Assembly: GCA_902779845.1 (NCBI GenBank)
Contig: CACZCZ010000026.1
Location: forward strand, 1-56,855
Direction: 5' to 3'
Length of the DNA stretch: 56,855 bases
DNA from: an uncultured Bacteroidales bacterium
GTDB lineage: Bacteria; Bacteroidota; Bacteroidia; Bacteroidales; Bacteroidaceae
In this document: positions 28,056-36,195 of the stretch, piece after piece
How positions within the stretch are numbered: position 1 is the first letter of the stretch
Layout: each line of letters starts with the position of its first letter
Program-made: the position numbers and the translations under genes
Notes under the pieces: generated by a model
What the model saw: the letters and a program-made list of their open reading frames with translations, nothing else
What the model was told of the DNA's origin: nothing
The model's database searches: none

Positions 28056-29168
28056 ATGGGACTACTCAAGTTTGAAGACCTGCCTGTGAACACCCTTGTT
28101 GGCGCCGATTGGAAAACATTCAAGCGGATGACCGATGGCAAAGAAATCGACAAGGGTTATCGCACAAAATACTATCTCACGAAGAGTATTTGCCGTCTGC
28201 TATCACTGATGGCGCCCATCCAAGAACGTCGCTATCAGAAACTGTTGGCCGACAAGCCCTTGGAGCATGACCCGTTATTTATCCTTGGCCATTGGCGCTC
28301 AGGCACCACCTTTGTGCATAATATCTTCGCCCAAGATATGCACTTCGCCCACACGACCACATATCAGACCGTGTTCCCCCACATGATGATGTTCGGACAG
28401 CCGTTCTTCAAGTTCATGATGAACATCTTCATCCCCTCGCAACGTCCTACAGACAAGATGGAACTGACGCCCGACCTGCCTCAGGAAGAGGAGTTCGCAC
28501 TCACGAACATGACACCCTGCTCCTACTACGACTTCTGGTTCTTCCCGCGTCAGATGATGGATTTCTGCGACCGTTATCTCACCTTCGAAACCATCACCGA
28601 ATCGGAGAAACGCGAGTTTCAGGAACAGTTCCTGAAGATCGTCAAGATCAGCCTGTGGAACACCGGCGGCACACAGTATCTCTCCAAGAACCCGCCGCAC
28701 ACGGGTCATGTGAAAGCCCTCGTAGAGATGTTCCCCAACGCTAAGTTCATCTATCTCATGCGCAACCCTTACACCGTCTTTGAGAGCACCCGCAGCTTCT
28801 TCACGCAGACCATACAGCCGCTGAAACTGCAAGACATCAGCGATGACGAGATAGAGATGAACGCTATCCACGTCTATCCCCGTCTCTACAAAGCCTATCA
28901 GGAGCAGAAGAAGTTCATCCCCGAGGGCAACCTCTATGAGGTCAAGTTCGAGGAGTTCGAGCGCGATGCCTATGCCACCACCAAGGACATCTACGCCAAG
29001 CTCCAGCTCCCCGGCTGGGAAGAGTCCGAGGAAGCCATCCGCCACTACATCGAGAGCAAACGCGGCCACAAGAAAAATCAATATGAATATAAACCCCGCA
29101 CCATCCAGCTTGTCAACGAACATTGGGGACAGGCCATCAAGGACTGGGGCTACGAACCCAAATTCTGA
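28056..29168 (+). CDS. PAPS-dependent sulfotransferase
   Basis: 370 residues. The 5'-phosphosulfate loop is LGHWRSGTTFVHN (about 80-92), and the 3'-phosphate-binding motif is FIYLMRNPYTVFESTRSFF (about 230-250). The protein is soluble with no signal peptide. It should move sulfate from PAPS to an acceptor, making PAP. It follows cysN by 68 bases, and the upstream genes make PAPS, so the acceptor reaction is the likely purpose of the cluster. The size, context and motif spacing resemble the Bacteroides sterol/steroid sulfotransferase (BT0416-type), but the acceptor cannot be read from the sequence. Tail regions are intact. Confidence 0.9.
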   Translation: MGLLKFEDLPVNTLVGADWKTFKRMTDGKEIDKGYRTKYYLTKSICRLLSLMAPIQERRYQKLLADKPLEHDPLFILGHWRSGTTFVHNIFAQDMHFAHTTTYQTVFPHMMMFGQPFFKFMMNIFIPSQRPTDKMELTPDLPQEEEFALTNMTPCSYYDFWFFPRQMMDFCDRYLTFETITESEKREFQEQFLKIVKISLWNTGGTQYLSKNPPHTGHVKALVEMFPNAKFIYLMRNPYTVFESTRSFFTQTIQPLKLQDISDDEIEMNAIHVYPRLYKAYQEQKKFIPEGNLYEVKFEEFERDAYATTKDIYAKLQLPGWEESEEAIRHYIESKRGHKKNQYEYKPRTIQLVNEHWGQAIKDWGYEPKF

Positions 29169-29176
29169 CTTTTTAA

Positions 29177-29308
29177 TTTTATTCAATTGATGACAAGCAG
29201 CACCTGCGTTTCATTGTCACCAAGATGGAGGATAGTCAGCTCGGCGGCACCGTCACCTTCTTCGATGACAATGTGACCTTCGATGTCATCATGGAACCCA
29301 CCTGGTAA
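29177..29308 (+). pseudogene. C-terminal fragment of an unknown gene
   Basis: After an in-frame TAA at 29174, an open stretch of 43 codons without a start ends at TAA 29306-29308. It reads ...DDKQHLRFIVTKMEDSQLG... ending in ...FDDNVTFDVIMEPTW. The regular codon use looks like real coding sequence, so this is probably the tail of a gene deleted behind the sulfotransferase. The parent family is not recognised. Confidence 0.4.
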
Positions 29309-29320
29309 TATTTGACAAAG

Positions 29321-29360
29321 AAAAGGGGCTATGTCGTTGGTTGGACACAGCCCCTTTTTT
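29321..29360. terminator. Strong bidirectional terminator between sulfotransferase locus and thioesterase
   Basis: AAAGGGGCT/AGCCCCTTT stem with inner TGTC/GACA pairs, followed by T-runs on both strands. It closes the sulfate operon on the + strand and the thioesterase gene on the - strand. Confidence 0.85.
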
Positions 29361-29365
29361 CTTTT

Positions 29366-29773
29366 TCAGGCCAGCGAATGCGACTTCCGATAGCCCATTC
29401 CCGTGACATGGCAGATGAGACGTCCATCCTGATTTGTCACCCTCACTTCTACGGCCGGAATCTTATGGTGATCGGCTACGCTGACAGCCTCTGCCCGCAG
29501 CACATCCCCCTCTTTGGCACTCGCCACGAACATGATGCTGTTATTGATGCCAAAGGTTAGTTGGCCTTGATGATTCATCAGAGCTGCGATGGCAATGTCT
29601 GCCAGCGTGAACAGGGCACCGCCCTGACACACATTGCCACCGTTCAGGTGCTTGTCGGTCACCTTCATCACCGCCACCGCGTGCTCTTCATCCACCTCAG
29701 TAATCTGGCAGCCGGCTCCTGCGGCGAAGCGATCCATTCGATTCAGATATTCTCCTATATTCATTGACTTCAT
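29366..29773 (-). CDS. PaaI-like hotdog thioesterase
   Basis: 135 residues with the PaaI signature LNGGNVCQGGALFTLADIAIAAL, in which Asn, Gly and Asp form the acyl-CoA thioesterase site, and a closing strand (GRLICHVTGMGYRK). It hydrolyses acyl-CoA or aryl-CoA esters in the cytoplasm; the natural substrate is unknown. A minus-strand TAGCTTTG box (29789-29796) is 16 bases upstream. A second Met is at codon 4. It stands alone between a terminator and the divergent mutS2 gene. Confidence 0.88.
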   Translation of the reverse strand: MKSMNIGEYLNRMDRFAAGAGCQITEVDEEHAVAVMKVTDKHLNGGNVCQGGALFTLADIAIAALMNHQGQLTFGINNSIMFVASAKEGDVLRAEAVSVADHHKIPAVEVRVTNQDGRLICHVTGMGYRKSHSLA

Positions 29774-29788
29774 CTGTTAATTACGGGA

Positions 29789-29796
29789 CAAAGCTA
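29789..29796 (-). promoter_or_regulatory. -7 box of the thioesterase gene
   Basis: TAGCTTTG on the minus strand fits TAnnTTTG. No clear -33 box in the T-rich upstream stretch. Confidence 0.5.
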
Positions 29797-29879
29797 CGCA
29801 TTTTTTTTCATTCTCTCATCATTTTCCCCTTTTTCTTTCATTTTTAGCCATTCTCTTTTTCTCTTATAATTATTAGTGG

Positions 29880-29887
29880 TATCTTTG
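29880..29887 (+). promoter_or_regulatory. -7 box of mutS2
   Basis: TATCTTTG, 45 bases before the mutS2 start, downstream of a T-rich tract. Confidence 0.55.
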
Positions 29888-29932
29888 CAGGCAAAATGAT
29901 GAGCGGAATGAAGCCGCTATAAATACAAAAGG

Positions 29933-32566
29933 ATGATATACCCACAGTCGTTTGAAGAAAAGATAGGAATGAGTGATGTGAGGGCAATGCTCAAGCGGTA
30001 TTGCCTGAGCACCATGGGCGAAGAGCGCGTGGATGGTTTGACGTTCAGCACCGATGTGGAGCAGATACGTGAATGGCATCGACAGGCGGGCGAGTTCAAC
30101 CGTCTTATAGAAGAACAGGACTTCCCCGATCAAGGCTACTACGACCTGCGTCCTGTGTTGGCACGCATCCGTGTTGTTGGCACATATATGGAGGTGGAGG
30201 AACTATTTGCCCTCAAGCGGTCGTTGGAGACCATTGAAGCAATCATCAAAACCCTCACCCCCCTCCCTTCTGAGGGGGAAAGCATCGCTAAGACTCCCTC
30301 CCCGCTCCCCCGTGAGGGGGAGGGCCTTGCTACGGTCGAGAGTCCCTACCCTGCCCTGTCGCGCATGGTGAACGCCCGATTGTCTGGAGATTCCGCTCCC
30401 CTCCCTGACGGGAGGGGTCAGGGGGTGGGTCTTCTCATCAGGAAGATAGACGCCGTTCTGGACAAATTCGGCCACGTGAAGGATTCTGCCTCGGCTGAGC
30501 TGCAACGTATCCGCCGCGAGCTGGCCAGCACTGAAGGCAGCATCGGACGTGTGCTCAACAGCATCTTACGCGCCGCACAGGCTGAGGGAACTGTGGCCGA
30601 TGATGTCACACCGACCATGCGCGACGGCCGTCTGGTCATCCCCGTAGCACCCGCTTTGAAACGCAAGCTCAAGGGCATCGTCCACGACGAGAGCGCAACG
30701 GGCAAGACGGTATTCATTGAGCCGCAGGAGGTGGTGGAAGCCAACAACCGTGTCAGAGAACTGGAAGCAGAGGAACGGCGCGAGATCATCAGGATTCTAC
30801 GTGAACTGACAGATGCCGTGCGGCCGTTGGCTCCACAGCTGATGGAGAGCTATGAGATGCTGGCCGACGTGGAGCTCGTGCGTGCCAAGGTACAACTGGC
30901 CCGCGAGATAAAGGCCACAATAAGCACCGAACCGGAGATTGCACCCCACCCGTTCATTGACTGGACACTGGCTGTACATCCGCTACTGGAGCGTTCGCTG
31001 GCGAAGCACGGCAAAAAGATGATTCCTTTGGACATCGAGCTAACACGCCGCCAGAGAATCCTGCTCATCTCTGGTCCCAATGCCGGTGGAAAGAGTGTCT
31101 GCCTGAAGACCGTAGGACTACTGCAATATATGCTGCAATGCGGATTGCCCATCACCGTGGGCGAACGCTCTCGCGTGGGCATCTTCGAGCATATCATGAT
31201 AGACATTGGCGACGAACAAAGCCTTGAAGATGAACTCTCGACCTACAGTTCACACCTGCTGAACATGAAACAGATGATGCGCGCTGCCGACCCCTCCACG
31301 CTGCTGCTCATTGATGAATTCGGCGGTGGCACCGAGCCTCAGATAGGCGGTGCGATGGCAGAGGCAGTATTGAAGCGCTTCGTGCGTCAAGGGGCTTTTG
31401 GCATCATCACCACGCACTACCAGAACCTGAAGCATTTTGCCGAGGAGACAGACGGTGTGGTGAACGGCGCCATGCTCTACGACCGCCATCTGATGCAACC
31501 GCTCTTCCAGTTGCAGATAGGGCAGCCTGGATCGTCGTTCGCCGTAGAGATAGCGCGCAAGATTGGCATCCCAGAGGAGGTCATCGCCGATGCCTCGGAA
31601 ATCGTAGGCCGCGACTACATCAACGCCGACAAATGGCTGCAGGACATTGTGCGCGACCGCCGCTACTGGCAGCAGAAGCGCGAGGCCATCCATGGACATG
31701 AGCGCAAGATGGAACAAACCATCGAACGCTATGAAACAGAGATGGAGGAACTACAGCGACAGCGCAAGGAGATCCTGCGCAAAGCCCGCGGGGAAGCGGA
31801 ACAACTGCTGCAGGATGCCAATGCTCGCATTGAGAATACCATCCGCGAGATTCGCGAGGCGCAAGCCGAGAAAGAAGAGACACGCCGCACACGTCAGCAG
31901 CTCGAAGAGTTCAAGATCAAGACCATCGAGCAGCAAGAGAGTGCCGATGACGATGAGATAACTCGCAAGATGGAGAAAATCAGGAGGAGGCAGGAGAGAA
32001 AGAACCGACCCTCCCCCGACCCCTCCCGTGAGGGAGGAGCGCAGTCCTCAGGAAAACAAAAAGGTAGCAATGCGCCAGCTCTCCCCTCCATTACGGGAGG
32101 GGTTGGGGGTGGGTCTTTCGTTCGCATCAAAGGCCAATCCTCTGTGGGCCAGCTCCTCAGCATCAGCGGAAAGACGGCCACGGTGCTCTTCGGGCAGATG
32201 CGCACGCAGGTGAAAGTGGATAGGCTCGTGGCCGCACAGCAGCCTAAGAAGGAGGATACTGCAAGCGGATTCACGTTCCTCGGTCGTGAGACACAACGCG
32301 AGATGCGCGAGAAGAGCCTGAACTTCAAGCAGGACATTGACGTGCGCGGGATGCGCGCTGAGGAGGCCTTGAATGCCGTCACGCATTATATTGACGATGC
32401 CATACAGGTTGGCGTTGCACGCATACGAATCTTACATGGCACGGGAACAGGCGCACTGCGCCAGATCATCCGACAGTACCTGCGCACCGTCCCCAGTGTC
32501 CTCGATGCTCGCGACGAACATGTCCAGTTCGGAGGCGCCGGCATCACCGTTGTGGATTTGGAATAA
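29933..32566 (+). CDS. mutS2: MutS2 DNA/ribosome-associated ATPase with Smr nuclease domain
   Basis: 877 residues, longer than the usual 780-840. The order is: N-terminal clamp region (MIYPQSFEEKIGMSDVRAML); ATPase with Walker A SGPNAGGKSV, Walker B LLLIDEFGGGTEP and FGIITTHYQNLK; a long coiled coil (about 570-680); and a C-terminal Smr domain (DIDVRGMRAEEALNAVTHYID, HGTGTGALR). MutS2 suppresses recombination and, in some bacteria, acts on collided ribosomes. At least four GC-rich palindromic elements are read in frame: about residues 105-170 in the clamp (PLPSEGE, PLPREGEG, PLPDGRGQGVG) and about 690-730 between coil and KOW-like strand ([19 protein letters not shown]). All motifs remain intact. 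Confidence 0.95.
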   Translation: MIYPQSFEEKIGMSDVRAMLKRYCLSTMGEERVDGLTFSTDVEQIREWHRQAGEFNRLIEEQDFPDQGYYDLRPVLARIRVVGTYMEVEELFALKRSLETIEAIIKTLTPLPSEGESIAKTPSPLPREGEGLATVESPYPALSRMVNARLSGDSAPLPDGRGQGVGLLIRKIDAVLDKFGHVKDSASAELQRIRRELASTEGSIGRVLNSILRAAQAEGTVADDVTPTMRDGRLVIPVAPALKRKLKGIVHDESATGKTVFIEPQEVVEANNRVRELEAEERREIIRILRELTDAVRPLAPQLMESYEMLADVELVRAKVQLAREIKATISTEPEIAPHPFIDWTLAVHPLLERSLAKHGKKMIPLDIELTRRQRILLISGPNAGGKSVCLKTVGLLQYMLQCGLPITVGERSRVGIFEHIMIDIGDEQSLEDELSTYSSHLLNMKQMMRAADPSTLLLIDEFGGGTEPQIGGAMAEAVLKRFVRQGAFGIITTHYQNLKHFAEETDGVVNGAMLYDRHLMQPLFQLQIGQPGSSFAVEIARKIGIPEEVIADASEIVGRDYINADKWLQDIVRDRRYWQQKREAIHGHERKMEQTIERYETEMEELQRQRKEILRKARGEAEQLLQDANARIENTIREIREAQAEKEETRRTRQQLEEFKIKTIEQQESADDDEITRKMEKIRRRQERKNRPSPDPSREGGAQSSGKQKGSNAPALPSITGGVGGGSFVRIKGQSSVGQLLSISGKTATVLFGQMRTQVKVDRLVAAQQPKKEDTASGFTFLGRETQREMREKSLNFKQDIDVRGMRAEEALNAVTHYIDDAIQVGVARIRILHGTGTGALRQIIRQYLRTVPSVLDARDEHVQFGGAGITVVDLE
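30250..30436. repeat. Three palindromic GC-rich elements in the mutS2 5' part
   Basis: 30250-30283 CCCCCTCCCTTCTGAGGGGG; 30292-30327 CCGCTCCCCCGTGAGGGGGA; 30392-30436 CCCCTCCCTGACGGGAGGGG followed by GGGGGTGGGTCTTCT. The peptides are TPLPSEGES, SPLPREGEG and [14 protein letters not shown]. They add about 60 residues to the clamp region. Confidence 0.8.
32005..32120. repeat. Two palindromic GC-rich elements in the mutS2 3' part
   Basis: 32005-32040 CCCCTCCCGTGAGGGAGGAG, read SPDPSREGGAQ. 32073-32120 GCGCCAGC then CCCCTCCATTACGGGAGGGG then GGTGGGTCT, read [14 protein letters not shown]. They sit in the linker before the Smr-side strand. Confidence 0.8.
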
Positions 32567-32634
32567 GACTTTACATTTTTAACTCCGGAACGTTGTTTTA
32601 TCAGGAAAAAACGCAGGAATAGCGAGAAATGTTG

Positions 32635-32642
32635 TACCTTTG
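32635..32642 (+). promoter_or_regulatory. -7 box of the GT2 gene
   Basis: TACCTTTG, 31 bases before the ATG at 32673. It rules out the longer frame start at 32640. Confidence 0.6.
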
Positions 32643-32672
32643 CGGCGTAAAAGAAAAAAACGTTTAGTAAAG

Positions 32673-33623
32673 ATGGATATTTCTGTCATCGTACCGCTAT
32701 ACAACGAGGCGGAATCGTTGCCCGAACTTCACGCATGGATTAAACGCGTGATGGATGCCAACGGCTTCTCGTATGAAATCATCTTCGTCAACGACGGCTC
32801 CACGGATGCCTCATGGCAAGTCATCGAAAAGCTGTCAGCCCAGAACCCAGAGGTAAAAGGCATCAAGTTCCGCCGCAACTACGGTAAGAGCCCTGCCCTT
32901 TACTGTGGCTTCGCACGCGCCGAGGGCGACGTGGTCATCACGATGGATGCCGACCTGCAGGACTCACCTGACGAGATTCCCGAGCTGCGCCGCATGATTG
33001 TGGAGGACGGCTACGACCTAGTCAGCGGCTACAAGCAGAAGCGCTACGACCCATTGTCAAAGACGATACCCACGAAGCTCTTCAATGCTACAGCACGCGC
33101 AGTGAGTGGCATTAAAAACTTGCACGACTTCAACTGCGGACTGAAGGCATACCGCCGCGATGTGGTAAAGAATATCGAGGTATATGGCGAAATGCACCGC
33201 TATATCCCGTATTTGGCCAAGAACGCGGGCTTCGACAAAATTGGTGAGAAGGTGGTACACCATCAGGCTCGCAAATACGGCAAGACGAAGTTCGGACTGG
33301 ACCGCTTCGTGAATGGCTATCTGGACTTGCTGTCGCTATGGTTCCTCAGCCGCTTCGGACTGAAGCCTATGCACGTGTTCGGACTGATGGGCACGCTGAT
33401 GTTTTTCATTGGCTTCATAGCCGTCATCATCGTGGGTACCAACAAGCTCATTGCACTGGCCAACGGCATCCCCGCACGTCTGGTGACAGACTCACCCTAC
33501 TTCTACATCTCGCTGACAATGATGATCCTGGGCACGCAGCTCTTCGTGGCCGGTTTCCTGGGTGATCTCATCAGCCGCAGTTCTGAACAGAGGAATAACT
33601 ACCAGATTGAGATGGAGTTGTAG
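32673..33623 (+). CDS. GT2 family glycosyltransferase (polyprenyl-phosphate sugar synthase type)
   Basis: 316 residues from the ATG at 32673, since the promoter box TACCTTTG overlaps the longer start. The GT-A domain starts MDISVIVPLYNEAESLPELHAW with VNDGSTDASW, MDADLQDSP (DxD) and GYKQKRYDP, then NCGLKAYRRDVV and a cytoplasmic helix. Two C-terminal membrane helices (FGLMGTLMFFIGFIAVIIVG; PYFYISLTMMILGTQLFVAGFLG) follow. The layout is that of DPM1/ArnC/GtrB enzymes, which load a sugar onto undecaprenyl phosphate at the inner membrane. The sugar is unknown. Confidence 0.92.
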   Translation: MDISVIVPLYNEAESLPELHAWIKRVMDANGFSYEIIFVNDGSTDASWQVIEKLSAQNPEVKGIKFRRNYGKSPALYCGFARAEGDVVITMDADLQDSPDEIPELRRMIVEDGYDLVSGYKQKRYDPLSKTIPTKLFNATARAVSGIKNLHDFNCGLKAYRRDVVKNIEVYGEMHRYIPYLAKNAGFDKIGEKVVHHQARKYGKTKFGLDRFVNGYLDLLSLWFLSRFGLKPMHVFGLMGTLMFFIGFIAVIIVGTNKLIALANGIPARLVTDSPYFYISLTMMILGTQLFVAGFLGDLISRSSEQRNNYQIEMEL

Positions 33624-33660
33624 AAGACCCGTCCCCTGTCCTCCCCGTGAGGGAGGGAGC
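33623..33660. repeat. Palindromic GC-rich element between GT2 and DUF6452 genes
   Basis: AGACCCGTCCCCTGTC with CTCCCCGTGAGGGAGGGAG, beginning at the GT2 stop codon. This intergenic copy may form a transcript hairpin. Confidence 0.7.
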
Positions 33661-33682
33661 TGATACATTCAAGACAGAGCAC

Positions 33683-34216
33683 ATGTCCCATCGATTAAGC
33701 TTTTTAAAAGAGCATTTCACAAAGGTAATCACCCTCTCCCTCACGAGAGGGGCCTGGGGGTGTATCTTTCTTTTATTCTTCTTTTTCAATCTGACCAGCT
33801 GCGACACATATAACTGTCTGCTGGAAACAAAGGTGCAGTATGTGTATGGGTTCTATAACTCCGGAGGCTCAATAGCCATCCATGACACACTGACCATCAC
33901 AGCCCTGGACATCAACACCGTGCTCGCAAATCGCCTCGTCGATGCTAGTCAAGTGAAACTGCCCGTAAGTTACTACAACGATGCAGACACGCTGGAATTT
34001 CTGATTCAGGGAGAGGACGGCGAAGGGAGCGACACACTGTACATCGAGAAGAAGAACATCGCACATCTGGACGACGTGTCGTGTCCGGCTCACATGTGGC
34101 ACTACATCACCCGTGTGTATTCCACACACCACCTCATAGACACCGTACTCATCAGCGAACCCAACATCAACTACGATGGCAAGGAGAACCTGCAGATATA
34201 TTTCCGCACCGATTAG
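33683..34216 (+). CDS. DUF6452-like lipoprotein
   Basis: 177 residues from the ATG at 33683 (an upstream start at 33647 lies in a repeat). A hydrophobic run IFLLFFFFNLTSC gives a lipobox, so the protein is probably lipidated and exported. Mature strands include FYNSGGSIAIHDTLTITALDI. The pairing with the next gene, DUF6048-like, with which it overlaps by 41 bases, is typical of Bacteroidales. The function is unknown. The segment just before the hydrophobic run (ITLSLTRGAWGC) is encoded by a palindromic element (33728-33770), so the signal peptide has been rebuilt by a repeat. Confidence 0.7.
   Translation: MSHRLSFLKEHFTKVITLSLTRGAWGCIFLLFFFFNLTSCDTYNCLLETKVQYVYGFYNSGGSIAIHDTLTITALDINTVLANRLVDASQVKLPVSYYNDADTLEFLIQGEDGEGSDTLYIEKKNIAHLDDVSCPAHMWHYITRVYSTHHLIDTVLISEPNINYDGKENLQIYFRTD
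33728..33770. repeat. Palindromic GC-rich element in the signal-peptide region of the DUF6452-like gene
   Basis: ATCACCCTCTCCCTCACGAG, then AGGGGCCTGGGGGTGTATCT. In frame it reads ITLSLTRGAWGCI, directly joined to the hydrophobic signal core. Confidence 0.65.
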
Positions 34217-34907
34217 GAATAGTCTCCTGGTGCTGCTGGTGCTGCTGTCGAGTCCACTCTCGGCACAGGACACCTTGCGCGTGGAGCTGGGTGACACGGT
34301 GAAGATAGAACTGCCCAAGAAGAAAGACAAGGAGATGCGCATATACTACGGAGTTGCCGTAGGTGCAGATCTCGTGGGTCTGGGGATGAAGGTGGCAGGC
34401 GTGGAATGGTCTCTCATGGAGGTGATGGCACGCGTCAACCTGAAGGACAAATTCTTCCCCATTTTCGAGATGGGTTTGGGCGAAGCGGATCACGAAGGCA
34501 ACGATCTGGACTATCGCTTCAACGTGCGGGCTCCCTACTTCCGCGGCGGAATGGACTACAACATCAACAAGAAGCACAACGGCAACCGCTTGTTCGTGGG
34601 TGTACGCTACGGCTTCTCGGTATTCAACTACGACCTCACCTCTCCCACCCCACTGACGGACCCCGTATGGAACGACTCACGACCTTTCAACCATGAGAGC
34701 TTACGCGGAACAGCCCACTGGGCGGAAATCGTCTTCGGACTGGAGACACGCCTGTGGAAGATGATCCGGCTGGGATGGGACATCCGCGGCAAATTCCGCA
34801 TGGCACAAACCACTGGCGAAGTAGGTCCTCCCTGGCTCATTCCGGGTTTCGGCAAGAACGACACAAGCGGATGGGGAGGAACATTCAAAGTGATGGTGGA
34901 GCTTTGA
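34176..34907 (+). CDS. DUF6048-like exported beta-barrel protein
   Basis: 243 residues with a signal peptide (IRNSLLVLLVLLSSPLSAQ) and then beta strands rich in Gly and aromatic residues (YYGVAVGADLVGLGMKVAGVEW, ending FKVMVEL), as for a small outer-membrane barrel. It overlaps the end of the DUF6452-like gene by 41 bases in another frame, suggesting coupled translation. The function is not known. The Bacteroidales pairing suggests the two act in the same envelope process. Confidence 0.75.
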   Translation: MARRTCRYISAPIRNSLLVLLVLLSSPLSAQDTLRVELGDTVKIELPKKKDKEMRIYYGVAVGADLVGLGMKVAGVEWSLMEVMARVNLKDKFFPIFEMGLGEADHEGNDLDYRFNVRAPYFRGGMDYNINKKHNGNRLFVGVRYGFSVFNYDLTSPTPLTDPVWNDSRPFNHESLRGTAHWAEIVFGLETRLWKMIRLGWDIRGKFRMAQTTGEVGPPWLIPGFGKNDTSGWGGTFKVMVEL

Positions 34908-34908
34908 T

Positions 34909-34980
34909 GAGTGAAGAGTGAAAAGTGAAAAATGAAAAGTGAAAAGTGAAAAATGAAAAGTGAAAAGTGAAGAGTGATGA
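34909..34980. repeat. GTGAAAA tandem repeat before apbE
   Basis: About ten units of GTGAAAA/GTGAAGA/ATGAAAA run on into an ATTATTAATTATTCATTATC block ending at the apbE ATG. T-rich reverse-complement relatives occur at 44208-44245 and 47580-47750. Confidence 0.7.
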
Positions 34981-35015
34981 ATTATTAATTATTCATTATC
35001 AATAATACATTATCA

Positions 35016-36116
35016 ATGAATGATCCCCTAAACCCTATTCACAATATTCAGATGCCCGAGGAAGCACAGGATGACAAGGAGCCCCAATTTAAGCCACTGA
35101 CACGACAGGACGCGCCCAAGTCACAGTGGCGCCGCTGGCACATTCCTGTGCTGTTGCTCTTCATCATCGGCACAATCCTCATCATCACACGCAAGAATGC
35201 ACCTGCGCCCTATCAGCACAACGAGGGAGCTGTCTTCGGCACCTTCTACCATCTTAGCTACCAGTCCAGCGAAGACTTGCAGGACGAAGTGGAAGCTGCG
35301 TTGAAGGGCGTGGACCAGAGCCTGTCGATGTTCAACCAACAGAGCATCATCAGCCGTGTGAACCAAGGTGAGGACGTGGAGGTGGACAGTCTCTTCAAGC
35401 GTGTCTTCCTTCTAAGCCGTCAGGTTAGCGAGGCCACCGGCGGTGCCTTTGACATCACGGTAGCACCGTTGGTGAACGCCTGGGGCTTTGGTTTCAAGAA
35501 CGGCAGCCTGCCAGACAGCGCCGCTGTGGATAGCCTGCGTGCGCTGGTGGGTTGGCAGCGTGTGACGCTGACTCCAGAGAACCGCATTCACAAAGAAGAC
35601 GCAGGCATCATTCTGGACTGCTCAGCAGTGGCCAAAGGCTTCGGCGTGGACATCGTCGCTGACCTGTTGCGCAGCAAAGGCATTGAGAACTTCATGGTTG
35701 AGATTGGTGGTGAGGTCGTCGTGAAGGGTAAGAACCCAAAGGGCGAGGCCTGGCGCATCGGTGTCAACAAACCTGACGATGACCCCACCAGCAGCAACCG
35801 CGAGCTGGAAACAGTGCTGACGTTGGACAATCAGGCGCTGGCCACTAGCGGAAACTACCGCAACTTCTACGTCACCGACGAAGGCCGTCGCGTGGCACAT
35901 ACCATAGACCCACACACGGGCTACCCCGTGCAGCACTCCCTGCTTTCAGCGACCGTGCTGGCCCCCAACTGCGCCACGGCCGATGCCTTTGCCACCGCGT
36001 TTATGGTGTTGGGCATCGACCGCGCGAAGGAAGTGCTTGCACACCATCCCGAGTTAGAGGTCTATTTCATCTACGATTCGCTGGGCGAGCACCGAATCTT
36101 CTCAACTATCGAATAA
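35016..36116 (+). CDS. apbE: FAD:protein FMN transferase
   Basis: 366 residues. An N-terminal membrane anchor (PVLLLFIIGTILIITRK, about 44-60) places the catalytic domain outside the cytoplasm. The ApbE motifs are FGTFYHLSYQS, MFNQQSIISRVNQG, GGAFDITVAPLVNAWGFG, LDCSAVAKGFGVD, VEIGGEVVVKGKNP, HTIDPHTGYPV and ADAFATAFMVLG (metal-binding region). It attaches FMN to Thr/Ser of exported parts of redox pumps such as NqrB/NqrC and RnfG. The left end of the window encodes nqrA and nqrB. A perfect palindromic terminator follows. Confidence 0.95.
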   Translation: MNDPLNPIHNIQMPEEAQDDKEPQFKPLTRQDAPKSQWRRWHIPVLLLFIIGTILIITRKNAPAPYQHNEGAVFGTFYHLSYQSSEDLQDEVEAALKGVDQSLSMFNQQSIISRVNQGEDVEVDSLFKRVFLLSRQVSEATGGAFDITVAPLVNAWGFGFKNGSLPDSAAVDSLRALVGWQRVTLTPENRIHKEDAGIILDCSAVAKGFGVDIVADLLRSKGIENFMVEIGGEVVVKGKNPKGEAWRIGVNKPDDDPTSSNRELETVLTLDNQALATSGNYRNFYVTDEGRRVAHTIDPHTGYPVQHSLLSATVLAPNCATADAFATAFMVLGIDRAKEVLAHHPELEVYFIYDSLGEHRIFSTIE

Positions 36117-36119
36117 AAA

Positions 36120-36149
36120 GAATCGGGGATGTTGCAACATCCCCGATTC
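36120..36149. terminator. Perfect palindromic bidirectional terminator after apbE
   Basis: GAATCGGGGATGTTG and its exact reverse complement form a 30-base palindrome flanked by A- and T-rich DNA, between the convergent apbE and glgB. Confidence 0.8.
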
Positions 36150-36195
36150 CATTATTCAACGGAAGCAATCACCAGTCCGTTCTTCTATTCCTTTA

